Counted from the first letter of the stretch, positions 39,734-49,437 are shown. The stretch is DNA of 64,000 nt from Janthinobacterium lividum (GCF_034424625.1 NZ_CP139976.1:5394001-5458000); one strand, 5' to 3'. Notes: a model not told the origin generated them from the sequence alone. A program made the numbers and translations.

Positions 39734-40086
39734 TGGAGCTGCTGTCGAACTTCCTCGTGTTTGCCCTGTGCTATGCGGGCCTGTCCTCGCTGTGCCTGGC
39801 GATGGATCGCCATTACGCCGACCTGCACGGACGCGGCGCCGAACCGCCCGCGCCACTCCGCCGCCGCTTGCAATGGGCCGGCTGGCTGGCGCTGGCCGCC
39901 GGCCTGGCCTGGGCCATGCACATCGCCGGCGGCGGTTACGGCCTCGTCTACTGGGTCGGCAGCCTGACGGGCTGCGGCTTGCTGCTGATCTGGCTGCTGC
40001 CCTATGCGCCGCACCAGGCCATGCGCCTGGCGCGCATGATCGGCGTGGCTGCCGTGCTGGCCGCCGTCGCGCTGGCCATTCTGTAG
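39733..40086 (+). CDS. DUF3325-family small membrane protein
   Basis: The 117-residue protein has three to four hydrophobic segments and the family start NFLVFALCYAGLSSLCLAMD. A basic segment around PPAPLRRRLQWAGW separates the first two spans. DUF3325 genes regularly follow PepSY genes in iron-uptake operons of beta- and gammaproteobacteria, but no activity is known. The ATG overlaps the upstream stop by one base (TGATG), and a sigma factor gene begins 12 bases later. Confidence 0.8.
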   Translation: MELLSNFLVFALCYAGLSSLCLAMDRHYADLHGRGAEPPAPLRRRLQWAGWLALAAGLAWAMHIAGGGYGLVYWVGSLTGCGLLLIWLLPYAPHQAMRLARMIGVAAVLAAVALAIL

Positions 40087-40097
40087 ATATCGTGGCC

Positions 40098-40640
40098 ATG
40101 CCAGGCAGTCCGTTCGCGCCCTCTCCCCTGCTGGCCACGCAGCTGGAAAGCCATTACCGCGCACACCACGGCTGGCTGGCGCACTGGCTGCAACGGCGCC
40201 TGGGTAACGCTGCCGAGGCCGCCGACCTGATGCAGGATACTTTCGCGCGCCTGCTGGCCGGCGCGCCAATGCAGCCGCAAACGCCGGCCCTGCGCGCCCC
40301 CAAGGCTTACCTGGCGACCGTCGCCAAACATCTGCTGATCAACCATTTGCGCCGCCAGTCGCTGGAACGGGCGTGGCTGGCAACGCTCGCCGCCCTGCCC
40401 GAACAGCATCTGCCATCGACCGAGCAGCGCGTGGAAATCCTGCAGGCGCTGCAAGCGGTCGATGCCATGCTCGACGGCCTGAAACCGAAGGTGCGCGCCG
40501 TCTTCATCATGGCGCAGATCGAAGGCCATGCCTACGCGGATATCGCCGCGCTGCTGGGCATCGGCGAGCGCTCCGTGAAACGCTACATGGCCGAGGCGCT
40601 GACGGAATGCGTGCTGCTGGCGCCGGATTTTCCCGCATGA
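40098..40640 (+). CDS. FecI-like ECF sigma factor (module 2)
   Basis: This is the second iron-responsive ECF sigma factor. The 180-residue protein has sigma-2 (ESHYRAHHGWLAHWLQRRLG, AADLMQDTFARLL) and sigma-4 (LKPKVRAVFIMAQIEGHAYA, IAALLGIGERSVKRYM). Unlike module 1 it has no Fur box of its own; it lies 12 bases after DUF3325, so Fur control should come through the promoter at 34484. ATG 40098 is chosen; a GTG two codons earlier is possible. It overlaps the FecR gene (ATGA). Confidence 0.9.
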   Translation: MPGSPFAPSPLLATQLESHYRAHHGWLAHWLQRRLGNAAEAADLMQDTFARLLAGAPMQPQTPALRAPKAYLATVAKHLLINHLRRQSLERAWLATLAALPEQHLPSTEQRVEILQALQAVDAMLDGLKPKVRAVFIMAQIEGHAYADIAALLGIGERSVKRYMAEALTECVLLAPDFPA

Positions 40641-41590
40641 GCGCCGCTGCTTCGCCATATCCTCCGCTGTCGCGCAAGGTGGCGCGCCAGGCCGTCGAAT
40701 GGTATTTATTGGAGCAGTCGGGCCAGGCCACGCCGGACGACCTGGCCGCCAGCGCCGAATGGCGCGCACGCGACCCGGAACATGCGCGCGCCTGGAACAG
40801 GGTGCAGCAGGTGAGCCAGACGGCTGGCCTGCTGCCGCCGGATCTGGCCGTGCCTGTGCTGCGCCGGCCGCAGCGCCGCGTGGCCGTGCAGGTATTGCTG
40901 GCGCTGATGGCGGCGCCCGCCGCGTGGCTGCTGGTGCGCCACGAAATGCTGGCCGATTACCGCAGCGGCGTGGGAGAACGGCGTGTAGTGTCCCTGCCCG
41001 ATGGCGGCACCCTGGTGCTCAACACGGACAGCGCAGTCGACGTGGCGTATGGCGCCGGCGAACGCCTGCTGACCCTGCGCCGCGGCGAAGCGCTGGTGCA
41101 GACGCGCGCCGATCATGCGGGCAGCCGCCCTTTCATCGTCGCCACCTGCCATGGCCGCATCCGCGCGCTGGGCACGCGCTTTACCGTGCGCGTCGACGAC
41201 GACAGCAGCCGCGTGACGGTGCTGGAGCACGCGGTGGAAATCACGCCGCGCGCGCCGTCGGCCACCGTCCGCACGCTCATGGCGGGACAGCAAAGCCGCT
41301 TCGACGCCAGCCACGCCGGCCTGCCCACGCCGGCCCCGCCGCAAGCCGATGCGTGGGCGCGCGGCATGCTGGCGGCGCAGGACATGCGCCTCGATGCCTT
41401 CGCCTTGGAGCTGTCACGCTACCGCCCCGGCCTGCTGCGCGTGGAGCCGCAAGTGGCGGGCCTGCGCCTGTCGGGCGCCTTCCAGCTCGACGACACGGAC
41501 GCCGTGCTGGAAAGCCTAGCGCGCATGCTGCCCGTCGACGTGCTGTACCGCACCCCGTACTGGGTCACCATCGCGGCCCGCAAAAAATAG
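40637..41590 (+). CDS. FecR-like anti-sigma / signal transducer (module 2)
   Basis: The 317-residue partner of sigma factor 2 has an N-terminal DUF4880-like segment (VARQAVEWYLLEQSG), a membrane segment near 80-95 and a periplasmic FecR domain (SLPDGGTLVLNTDSAVDVAY, FIVATCHGRIRALGTRFTVR). A C-terminal STN-interacting region follows. The membrane span (VLLALMAAPAAWLLV) is short. ATG 40637 overlaps the sigma factor stop. It precedes receptor 3 by 78 bases, the usual FecIRA order. Confidence 0.92.
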   Translation: MSAAASPYPPLSRKVARQAVEWYLLEQSGQATPDDLAASAEWRARDPEHARAWNRVQQVSQTAGLLPPDLAVPVLRRPQRRVAVQVLLALMAAPAAWLLVRHEMLADYRSGVGERRVVSLPDGGTLVLNTDSAVDVAYGAGERLLTLRRGEALVQTRADHAGSRPFIVATCHGRIRALGTRFTVRVDDDSSRVTVLEHAVEITPRAPSATVRTLMAGQQSRFDASHAGLPTPAPPQADAWARGMLAAQDMRLDAFALELSRYRPGLLRVEPQVAGLRLSGAFQLDDTDAVLESLARMLPVDVLYRTPYWVTIAARKK

Positions 41591-41627
41591 TTGACAAGAA
41601 TTGGCCCCTTTTTTCGGCATGGCCTGT

Positions 41628-41656
41628 CCTGTGAGTATTACAACGACACTCACAGG
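41628..41656 (+). promoter_or_regulatory. stem-loop covering the receptor 3 ribosome-binding region
   Basis: CCTGTGAGT (41628-41636) pairs perfectly with ACTCACAGG (41648-41656) over 11 bases. The downstream arm runs into the ribosome-binding site GGAAAGG, 12 bases before the ATG at 41669. It could modulate translation, or could be a protein-binding palindrome near the promoter. Confidence 0.5.
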
Positions 41657-41668
41657 AAAGGCAAGACC

Positions 41669-44116
41669 ATGCACCCACCCCGTTTGACTCCCCTCGCGCG
41701 CGCCATAGGCAGCGCCGTGTTCCTGCTGTCGCTGGCGCAGGCGCCGGCCATGGCAGCCGATGCCATCACGCCAGCCGCCGCGCAAACGGTTTTCCACGTG
41801 CCGGCCGGCGAACTATCCACCGCCATCGCCAGCTTTGCCATCGAGGCGAAGGTGAGCGTGGGCGCGGCGGCCGACCTGCTGCAAGGCGTGCGCACGCAGG
41901 GCCTGAGCGGCAGCTACACGGTGCCGCAGGCACTGGCCCGCCTGCTGGCTGGCACGGGCCTCGATGCGCTGCCCAGCGGGGAACGCAGCTACGTGCTGCG
42001 CAAGGCAGGCACGGCATCGCCCGCCGCGCCGATTGCCGCGACCCTGGGCGAAGTAGCCGTCAGCTCCAGCGCCCTGCGCGACGGCACCACGGAAGGCAAG
42101 CGCGGCTACGCGGGCCTGACCAGCGCCACGCGCCTGAACCTGTCGCTGCGCGAAACACCGCAAGCCGTCAGCGTCATCACGCGCCAGCAGATCGAGGACC
42201 AGGGCTTGCGCACCTTGCAGGACGTGCTAGTGCAGGCGCCCGGCATCACGGTCGACCATTCGTCGAGCACGCGCGAATACGACCAGGTATTTTCACGCGG
42301 CTTCGAAGTGACGTCGTACATGTTCGACGGCATCCCGACCAGCAAAAACCTGGAAGCGCGCACCTACGACATGGCCATCTACGACCGCGTCGAAATCATC
42401 CGAGGCGCCACGGGGCTGATCAGCGGCACGGGCAGTCCGTCGGCCGCCATCAATCTCGTGCGCAAGCGCCCGGGCCGCGCGTTTGCCGCCGCGGCCGGCG
42501 CGCAGCTGGGCTCTTGGGACCGCTACCGCATCGAAGGCGATGTCTCGACGCCGTTGACGGCGGACGGCAAGGTGCGCGCGCGCATCGTCGCCGCGCATGA
42601 AGACCAGCGCTCGTTCATCGACCGCTACCAGCAGAAAAAGGACGTGCTGTACGCCATCGTCGAAGCGGACCTGACGCCGTCGACGGTGCTCAGCGCCGGC
42701 ATCAACTACCAGCAGGAAAAGCTCAAGGGCGCGGGGCGCGAATTCCCCATGTTCTATGCCGACGGCTCGCAAACCCATTTTTCCCGCTCGATGAACGGCA
42801 CGGCCGCGTGGAGCACGTATGACCGCGAACAGAGCATGCTGTTCGCCACGCTCGACCATTATTTCGACAATGACTGGATCGCCAAGGTGGCCGTCAGCCG
42901 CAGCAGCAACCAGTACGATGCCTTGCAGGGTTTTTCCGGCAACGGCTACCCGGACCGCGTAACGGGCGGCGGCATGAAGCTGTGGCTGGCCAACTGGCAC
43001 AGCAAGCCGCAACAGACCTCGCTCGACGCCTACGTCAGCGGCCCGTTCCAGGCCTTCGGCCGCAAACATGAACTGGTGCTGGGCGTGAGCGCCTCGGAAC
43101 TCAAGACGAATAGCCCCATCTATCCGGGCTGGCGCCTGACTGGCTACGACTACACGGTGCCGGATATCCACGCCTGGAATGGCGCCATGCCGGTGCCCGA
43201 CTACAGCGGCACGCGCCTGGGCAGCTCGTACGACAAGGAGCGCGAAAGCGGCCTGTATTCGACCCTGCGCCTGCGCCCGACGGATGCGCTGTCGGTGATT
43301 TTGGGTGCGCGCCTGTCGTACTGGAAGCGCGACATCCGCAGCGATTACGATGCCGACACGGACTTGTACGACGCGATGCGCGAAAACGGCAAGATCACGC
43401 CGTATGCGGGCCTCGTCTACGACCTGGGCCGGCACTGGTCGGCCTATGCCAGCTACACCAGCATCTTCACGCCGCAAAGCCAGCGCGACGTCAACAGCCG
43501 CTTCCTGGCGCCGCTGGAAGGCAAGAACTACGAAGTGGGCGCCAAGGGCGAATTCTTCGACGGCAAGCTCACCACCAGCGCCGCCCTCTTCCAGCTGAAG
43601 CAGGAAAACCTGGCCGAAGCCGATCCGGGCAATGTCTGGATCATCGGCACGGGCGGCGGCTCTTACGCCTACCACACGGTCAAGGGCGCCACCACGCGCG
43701 GCTTCGAGGCGGAAGTCTCTGGCCAGCTGCGTCCCGACTGGCAACTGACGGCCAGCTATGCGTATAGCCGCATCCGCAATGCCGCCGGCGCACGCATCCA
43801 GACCAACCAGCCGCAGAACATGGCCAAGCTGTGGACCACCTGGCGCCTGGCGCAAGGCGTGCCTGGCCTGGTGCTGGGCGGCGGTGTGAACTGGCAAAGC
43901 GATATCTACATGGATGACCGCGGGCCGAACGGCGAACGCTTCACGCAGAAGGCCTATGCGGTGGCGGGACTGATGGCGCAGTACCAGCTCAGCAAGCAAC
44001 TGGTGGCGACCCTGAACGTCAACAATGTCTTCGACAAGCGCTACTACTCGACGGGCATGGGCGGCTATTACGGCGATCCGCGCAACGCCATGCTGTCGCT
44101 GCGCTATCAGTTCTGA
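41669..44116 (+). CDS. TonB-dependent siderophore receptor with STN domain (module 2)
   Basis: This is the outer-membrane transducing receptor of module 2. The 815-residue precursor has a signal peptide (cleavage near AMAADA), an STN domain (about 40-110: FHVPAGELSTAIASFAIEAK) and a plug (NLSLRETPQAVSVITRQQIE, YDRVEIIRGATGLISG). The barrel ends YYGDPRNAMLSLRYQF. It belongs to the same FhuE/FpvA-like group as receptors 1 and 2 and was probably related to them by old duplication. ATG 41669 follows GGAAAGG. The stop codon overlaps that of the convergent GGDEF-EAL gene by 10 bases. Confidence 0.93.
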   Translation: MHPPRLTPLARAIGSAVFLLSLAQAPAMAADAITPAAAQTVFHVPAGELSTAIASFAIEAKVSVGAAADLLQGVRTQGLSGSYTVPQALARLLAGTGLDALPSGERSYVLRKAGTASPAAPIAATLGEVAVSSSALRDGTTEGKRGYAGLTSATRLNLSLRETPQAVSVITRQQIEDQGLRTLQDVLVQAPGITVDHSSSTREYDQVFSRGFEVTSYMFDGIPTSKNLEARTYDMAIYDRVEIIRGATGLISGTGSPSAAINLVRKRPGRAFAAAAGAQLGSWDRYRIEGDVSTPLTADGKVRARIVAAHEDQRSFIDRYQQKKDVLYAIVEADLTPSTVLSAGINYQQEKLKGAGREFPMFYADGSQTHFSRSMNGTAAWSTYDREQSMLFATLDHYFDNDWIAKVAVSRSSNQYDALQGFSGNGYPDRVTGGGMKLWLANWHSKPQQTSLDAYVSGPFQAFGRKHELVLGVSASELKTNSPIYPGWRLTGYDYTVPDIHAWNGAMPVPDYSGTRLGSSYDKERESGLYSTLRLRPTDALSVILGARLSYWKRDIRSDYDADTDLYDAMRENGKITPYAGLVYDLGRHWSAYASYTSIFTPQSQRDVNSRFLAPLEGKNYEVGAKGEFFDGKLTTSAALFQLKQENLAEADPGNVWIIGTGGGSYAYHTVKGATTRGFEAEVSGQLRPDWQLTASYAYSRIRNAAGARIQTNQPQNMAKLWTTWRLAQGVPGLVLGGGVNWQSDIYMDDRGPNGERFTQKAYAVAGLMAQYQLSKQLVATLNVNNVFDKRYYSTGMGGYYGDPRNAMLSLRYQF

Positions 44117-45921
44117 ATGGCTTCGCCACTTTTGAGCAGCGCCTCGATACCCTCGGGCGCCATGGCGCGGCCCAGGTAGTAGCCAAACGCCTCGTCGCAG
44201 CCCATCTCGGCCAGCAGTTCCAGCTGCTCGCCGCTTTCCACCCCGCCGGCGATGGTGCGCAGTCCGAGCGTGCGCGCCATCGCCACGATGGCGCGCACCA
44301 TGGCGCCGTCGCCGCCCGGCTTTCCCACGTCGTCGACAAAACACTTTTCGATCTTCACGGCATCCGTGGGAAAGCGTTTCAGGTAGTTCAGCGAAGCGTC
44401 GCCCGTGCCAAAATCGCTGATGGCAATCGCCATGCCCAGCTGGCGGAACTGGCGCAGTATCAGTTCGCAGTTCTGGTTGCGGGCGATCAGAATGCCGGCG
44501 GCGATTTCCAGTTCAATGCAATGCCCCGGCACGCCGGCCGCCTCCAGCGCAGCGGCGAAATTGCGTGCGATATCGCGCTGGTAGAACTGGCGCGCCGACA
44601 GGCTGACGGACACCGTCAGCATCTGCCCCTGCGCGATCCAGCTGCGCGCCTGCTCCACCGCCGTGGCCATCACCCAGGCCCCAACCGGCAGGATCAGGGC
44701 GCTTTCCTCCAGTACCGGTAAAAAGTCGAGCGGCATCATCAGGCCCAGTTCCGGGTGCTTCCAGCGCAGCAGCGCCTTCACGCCCGTGATCCTGCGCATC
44801 TTCAAGTCCATGCGCGGCTGGTAGTACAGCGCGAATTCATCGCGTTCGAGCGCGTGGCGCAGGGCCGTCTCGAGGATGGTGCGCGAATACGACTGCGTCT
44901 GCATGCGCGGCGCGTAGCGCAGGCAGGTACCGGGCGCGCGGCGCTTGGCCGCATACATGGCCAGGTCGGCCTTTTCGATCAGCGCATTGACGTCGTCGTC
45001 GTCGTCCGGGTACAGGGCCACGCCCACGCTGGCCGCCACCGACAGGCTGTATTCGCCGATGACGAAGGGGGCGGCGATGGCGCCGACGATTTTTTCGGCC
45101 ACCCGCTCGGCATCGTGCGCCGTGCGCAATTCCGTCAGCAGGATGATGAATTCGTCGCCGCCCTGGCGCGCCACCGTGTCGACCTTGCGCACGCACTGCT
45201 GCACCCGGCGCGCGAACTCCGTCAGCACCTGGTCGCCCACGTCGTGCCCCAGGCTGTCGTTGATGGATTTGAAGCGGTCGATGTCGACAAACAGCACGGC
45301 CAGCAACGCCTGGTGGCGGCGCGCGTAGGCGATACCGTGCTCGAAGCGGATCTGGAAATGCAGCCGGTTTGGCAGCCCCGTCAGGCCGTCGTGGTGGGCG
45401 ATGAATTCCAGCTGCTGCTCGGCGCGCCGGCGCGCCGACACATCGTGCAGCAGCAGTACGGCGCCACCCTGCGCCAGCGGCGCGCAGCTGTACTGCACGT
45501 CGATGCGCTTGCCGTCGAGATGGCGCAGCAGCACGGCGCCGCGCGCCACTTCCAGCACTTCCTGCTGCGCCACGCAGTCGCGCACCTGGCGCGCCGCATC
45601 GATGGGCGTGCCGTCATGGAACAGGGGCAGCAGCTGTGTCACGGGCTGGCCCAGGCCACCGTCGCCCAGCAGTCCGCCCATGGCGCTGGCGCGGGGATTC
45701 AGGTACTGCACCACGCCATCGTGGTCCGTGCCGATGACGGCCGCCGGCAGCGCCTGCAACAGGGCCAGCGCATCGGCCATGCGCTGGCCCTGCGCCGCCT
45801 GCAGCACCACGCCCGTCGCATGGCGCAGGCGCCACGCGCGCGCCGCCTGCCACTGGCAGGCCAGCAGCAAGCTCAGCACCACGGCCAGGACCAGGCACAG
45901 CGCCAGCAGCAGCGCCGTCAT
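44107..45921 (-). CDS. membrane PAS-GGDEF-EAL protein with degenerate EAL domain
   Basis: The 604-residue protein has one N-terminal membrane segment (about 3-22), a PAS-like region (about 50-165), a GGDEF domain (about 172-335) and an EAL domain (about 350-600). The GGDEF motif is intact at 254-258, and an RxxD inhibitory site (RKVD, 245-248) sits five residues before it, so diguanylate cyclase activity is likely. The EAL domain has lost several catalytic residues: EALLRW is KALLRW (K382), the SVN-type Asn is Ser440, DDFGTG is SDFGTG, AEGVE is AGGVE (G559) and the QGY Gln is Phe579. Phosphodiesterase activity is therefore improbable. The gene is convergent with receptor 3, overlapping its stop. 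Confidence 0.92.
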   Translation of the reverse strand: MTALLLALCLVLAVVLSLLLACQWQAARAWRLRHATGVVLQAAQGQRMADALALLQALPAAVIGTDHDGVVQYLNPRASAMGGLLGDGGLGQPVTQLLPLFHDGTPIDAARQVRDCVAQQEVLEVARGAVLLRHLDGKRIDVQYSCAPLAQGGAVLLLHDVSARRRAEQQLEFIAHHDGLTGLPNRLHFQIRFEHGIAYARRHQALLAVLFVDIDRFKSINDSLGHDVGDQVLTEFARRVQQCVRKVDTVARQGGDEFIILLTELRTAHDAERVAEKIVGAIAAPFVIGEYSLSVAASVGVALYPDDDDDVNALIEKADLAMYAAKRRAPGTCLRYAPRMQTQSYSRTILETALRHALERDEFALYYQPRMDLKMRRITGVKALLRWKHPELGLMMPLDFLPVLEESALILPVGAWVMATAVEQARSWIAQGQMLTVSVSLSARQFYQRDIARNFAAALEAAGVPGHCIELEIAAGILIARNQNCELILRQFRQLGMAIAISDFGTGDASLNYLKRFPTDAVKIEKCFVDDVGKPGGDGAMVRAIVAMARTLGLRTIAGGVESGEQLELLAEMGCDEAFGYYLGRAMAPEGIEALLKSGEAIQN

Positions 45922-46089
45922 GCGTCACCCGGCAGGCAAGATTTGGAAGACATGCTTTTCCTTTGCAACGCGCGCCATGCGGCCGGGCGCAGAACCATGC
46001 GGAAAGGAAATAGTATAAGAATTTGGGCGCGATATTTGCCTGATCGGGGGCCGCTTGACTGGCATCAAGCGGAACGGGGCAGGTCTTCG

Positions 46090-47718
46090 TCAGGCCAGCG
46101 ACAGCCTCCGGGCCAGCGCGACACCGGCCGGTGCGGCCGCGCCGGGCGCCGCATGCAGCTTGAAGATGCTGACGGCGTCGGCCAGGCTGGCCGCCTGCTG
46201 CTGCAGCGCGTCCGCAGCGGCGGCGGCCTGCTCCACCAGGGCCGCATTCTGCTGCGTCACGCCATCCATCTGGCTGATGGCGATGCTGATCTGCTCGATG
46301 CCGTCGCGCTGCTCCACGCTGGCCACGGCGATCTCGCCAATGATGGCGTTGACGCGCTCCACGCTGCTCACCACGTCATCCATCGTGCGCCCCGCCTGGC
46401 CGGCCAGCACGCTGCCCTCTTCCGCCGTGCGCACGGATTCGCCGATCAGCTGCTTGATTTCCATGGCCGCCGCTGCCGAACGTTGCGCCAGGTTGCGCAC
46501 CTCGGTGGCAACGACGGCAAAGCCGCGTCCCTGCTCGCCGGCCCGCGCCGCTTCCACGGCCGCATTCAGGGCCAGGATATTCGTCTGGAAAGCAATGCCG
46601 TCGATGACGGCGATGATATCGACGATACGCTTCGACGAAGCATTGATATGGCTCATGGTCTGCACCACCTGCGCCACGGCCTCGCCGCCGCGCTGCGCCA
46701 CGTCGGAGGCGCCGCCGGCCAGCTGGCGCGCCTGGTCCGCGTTGTCGTTATTCTGCCGCACGGTGGACGTCAGCTCGATCATCGAGGCAGCCGTTTCTTC
46801 CAGCGAACTGGCCTGTTCTTCCGTCCGCGACGACAGGTCCATGTTGCCGCTGGCGATTTCGCCGGACGCCGTGGCGATGGCGTCCGTGCCGGCGCGCACC
46901 CGTCCCACGATGGCGGCCAGGTTACCGCTCATGGCTTTCAAGGCGCGCAGCAGGTCGCCGATTTCATCGCGGCTGCCGTCGGCCACCACGGCGCGCAGGT
47001 CGCCCGCCGCCACCTGCTGGGCGATGCCGACGGCCGCACCGAGCGGCACGGTGATGCTGCGGATCAGCCACCACACGGTCACGCTGCCGACGACCAGGGT
47101 CACCAGCACGGTGGCCAGCATCGCGATGCTGGCGCTGCGGTGCGCGGCCGCATCCTGCTCCTTCATCTGCGCCATCAGGGTGTGCGACTGCTTGCCGATG
47201 GTCGCGACGATGGCGTCGATCTGGCGCGTCGGTTCGCGGTCCATGCCTTTCACCAGCGCATCGACGGTCTGGGCGCTGTCGGCGCGCGCGCCATCATACT
47301 TTTGCAGCGCCGCCAGGTAGCTGACGCCCAGCGCGTCGTGCGCCTGCAGCGCGTGCTCCACGGGCGCCGTGTCGAGCTTCAGCGCCCCCATCATCGCTTG
47401 CAGGCTTTTCAATTCCTTGCGCGTCTGCGCGCCGCTGGCGACGAAGGCTTCGCGGTAGCGCTGGAAGGCGGCAGCATCGCCGCCGCGCAGCAGGATGTTT
47501 TTCCATTCCTGCACCTGGATCTTGAATTCCACCTGCGCGCTGCGCGCCGCGTCGACCGCTTCCGTCAAGGCGACGGAACGCTGCATGGCGTCCGCGCTGC
47601 GCGCACTGGCCGCGTCGAGAGCGCTCCAGCCGCGCACGCCCACGAACACCAGCGCAAGAAAAAAGAAGGCGCCCAACAGACCCAGGCGGACGGAAATTTT
47701 CAGATTCGCGAGTTGCAT
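46090..47718 (-). CDS. methyl-accepting chemotaxis protein (Tar/Tsr-type)
   Basis: This inner-membrane chemoreceptor signals to CheA/CheW. The 542-residue protein has a first membrane segment (about 10-30) and a periplasmic helical ligand domain of about 150 residues rich in four-helix-bundle patterns. A second span follows near 190-212, then a HAMP domain. The cytoplasmic signalling helices carry the highly conserved hairpin tip [21 protein letters not shown], split here only by numbering, and methylation-region Glu/Gln helices. ATG 47718 follows GGGAGAAACAC; the open frame extends upstream without merit. The ligand is unknown; it lies between c-di-GMP and polyol genes with no visible operon partner. 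Confidence 0.95.
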   Translation of the reverse strand: MQLANLKISVRLGLLGAFFFLALVFVGVRGWSALDAASARSADAMQRSVALTEAVDAARSAQVEFKIQVQEWKNILLRGGDAAAFQRYREAFVASGAQTRKELKSLQAMMGALKLDTAPVEHALQAHDALGVSYLAALQKYDGARADSAQTVDALVKGMDREPTRQIDAIVATIGKQSHTLMAQMKEQDAAAHRSASIAMLATVLVTLVVGSVTVWWLIRSITVPLGAAVGIAQQVAAGDLRAVVADGSRDEIGDLLRALKAMSGNLAAIVGRVRAGTDAIATASGEIASGNMDLSSRTEEQASSLEETAASMIELTSTVRQNNDNADQARQLAGGASDVAQRGGEAVAQVVQTMSHINASSKRIVDIIAVIDGIAFQTNILALNAAVEAARAGEQGRGFAVVATEVRNLAQRSAAAAMEIKQLIGESVRTAEEGSVLAGQAGRTMDDVVSSVERVNAIIGEIAVASVEQRDGIEQISIAISQMDGVTQQNAALVEQAAAAADALQQQAASLADAVSIFKLHAAPGAAAPAGVALARRLSLA

Positions 47719-47944
47719 GTGTTTCTCCCGGCAGCAAGAACAGGATGGCAACAAAGGCGCCGCCAAAACTAACCAATTCTCACCAAATGAAGAAATCATG
47801 CGGCGCACCCCGTGAAAAACCAAGCAGCGCTTTCGTTAGAGAAACACTTTCAACATAGAAACAACAAATTACAGCACAAGGTTGACTGGATGGTCATGAT
47901 TTTCCGTCACCGTTATGGTCATCCGGGCAAGCTTGCTGGCAGCG

Positions 47945-49420
47945 TCAGCGCGCCACCACAGCGGCTCCCGCGAACTCTTCGCGCAGCAGCGGATACAGCC
48001 GCCGGTAGCGCGCCAGGCGGTCGTCCAGCACGGCAGAAGCCTGCGGCGCCACCGTTTCCTGCATGGGCGGGCGCGTGCACACCTGCGCGGGCGGCAAGCC
48101 CGTCACCGCCATCTGCGCCAGGCGCGCCGCGCCCATGGTGCCGCCGGCCACGCCGTGGTCGTGGCGCAGCACGTGCAAGCCCGAGGCATTCGCGCACAGC
48201 TGCGCCCAGAAGCGGCTGCGCGAGCCGCCGCCGACGAACGACGCTTCTTCCAGATGCGTGCCGGCGCTGCGCAAGGCCGCATTGCCGTCGGCCATGGCAA
48301 AGGCCACGCCTTCCATCACGCTGTAGGCCAGTTCGGCGCGCCCGTGTTCCGTCGACAAGCCGAAAAATACGCCGCGCGCGGAGGCATCGTTATGCGGCGT
48401 GCGTTCGCCGCTCAGGTAGGGCAGGAAGACCGGCGCCGTGCGCGCCTCGACATTTTCCGCCAGGCTGACCAGTTCGCCGATATCGCTCGACTGCGTCAGC
48501 CGCGCCACCCAGCTGAGGCTGGACGCGGCACTGAGGATCACGCTCATCTGGTGCCAACGCTCGGGCAGGCAATGGCAGAACGCATGCACGCCCTGGCCCG
48601 GATTCGGCGCAAAACCATCGCTGCCCGCGAACAGCACGCCCGAGGTACCCAGCGACAGCAGGCCGGCGCCCGGCTCCACCACGCCCAGGCCCACGGCGGC
48701 GGCTGCGTTGTCGCCCGCGCCGCCGGCCAGCAGCACCGGATGCGCGATGCCCCACTCCTGGCACAGGGACGGGCGCACCTGCGCCGCAGCGTCGCTGCCT
48801 TCGACCAGGCGCGGCATATGCTCGCGCGTCAAGCCAGTAGCGGCCAGCATGCGCTCGGACCAGTCGCGCCTGGCCACGTCCAGCCACAGGGTGCCGGAAG
48901 CGTCGGACATGTCGGACACATACTCGCCTGTCAGGCGCAGCGCCACGTAATCCTTCGGCAGCAAGACCTTGGCCGTGGCGCGGAACAGCGAGGGTTCGTA
49001 CTTTTGCAGCCACAGCAGCTTGGGCGCCGTGAAGCCGGGCATCGCCTGGTTGCCCGTGATGGCGCGCGACTCGGGCACCAGCGCCTCGAGTTCCACGCAT
49101 TCGGCAAACGCCCGCGTGTCATTCCACAGGATGGCCGCGCGCAGCACGTGCTGCTGCTTGTCGAGCAGGGTCGCGCCATGCATCTGGCCCGACAGGGCAA
49201 TGCCGCGCAGGCCGGAAAACGCCACCGGCTGCGCGGCGCGGATGGCCGCGATGACGTCCAGGGTGGCGTGCCACCAGTCCTCGGGATTCTGTTCCGACCA
49301 GCCGGGATGGGGGCTGGAGACGCGCAGGGTCACGCCGGCGCTGGCAAGGATGGCCTGGGCATCATCGGTGAGGATGGCCTTGACTTCGGAAGTGCCGATA
49401 TCGATACCGAGATAAGTCAT
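47945..49420 (-). CDS. xylB: xylulokinase
   Basis: XylB phosphorylates D-xylulose to D-xylulose-5-phosphate for the pentose phosphate pathway. The 491-residue FGGY-family kinase begins MTYLGIDIGTSEVKAIL and has the PGWSEQNPEDWW and SGQMHGATLLD motifs typical of XylB. Further on come the ATP-domain motifs SGVLFAG and GGGSRSRFWAQL. Its place as last gene of the polyol operon, after a xylitol-type dehydrogenase, suggests it phosphorylates the xylulose made by that enzyme. ATG 49420 is 17 bases after the AraC gene stop; the longer frame is not supported. Confidence 0.93.
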   Translation of the reverse strand: MTYLGIDIGTSEVKAILTDDAQAILASAGVTLRVSSPHPGWSEQNPEDWWHATLDVIAAIRAAQPVAFSGLRGIALSGQMHGATLLDKQQHVLRAAILWNDTRAFAECVELEALVPESRAITGNQAMPGFTAPKLLWLQKYEPSLFRATAKVLLPKDYVALRLTGEYVSDMSDASGTLWLDVARRDWSERMLAATGLTREHMPRLVEGSDAAAQVRPSLCQEWGIAHPVLLAGGAGDNAAAAVGLGVVEPGAGLLSLGTSGVLFAGSDGFAPNPGQGVHAFCHCLPERWHQMSVILSAASSLSWVARLTQSSDIGELVSLAENVEARTAPVFLPYLSGERTPHNDASARGVFFGLSTEHGRAELAYSVMEGVAFAMADGNAALRSAGTHLEEASFVGGGSRSRFWAQLCANASGLHVLRHDHGVAGGTMGAARLAQMAVTGLPPAQVCTRPPMQETVAPQASAVLDDRLARYRRLYPLLREEFAGAAVVAR

Positions 49421-49437
49421 TTGATTCCAAAAGAAAG

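Noticed and set aside
44755..47772. A 1005-residue plus-strand frame
   Set aside because: It lies opposite the GGDEF-EAL and chemoreceptor genes and has no domain of its own.
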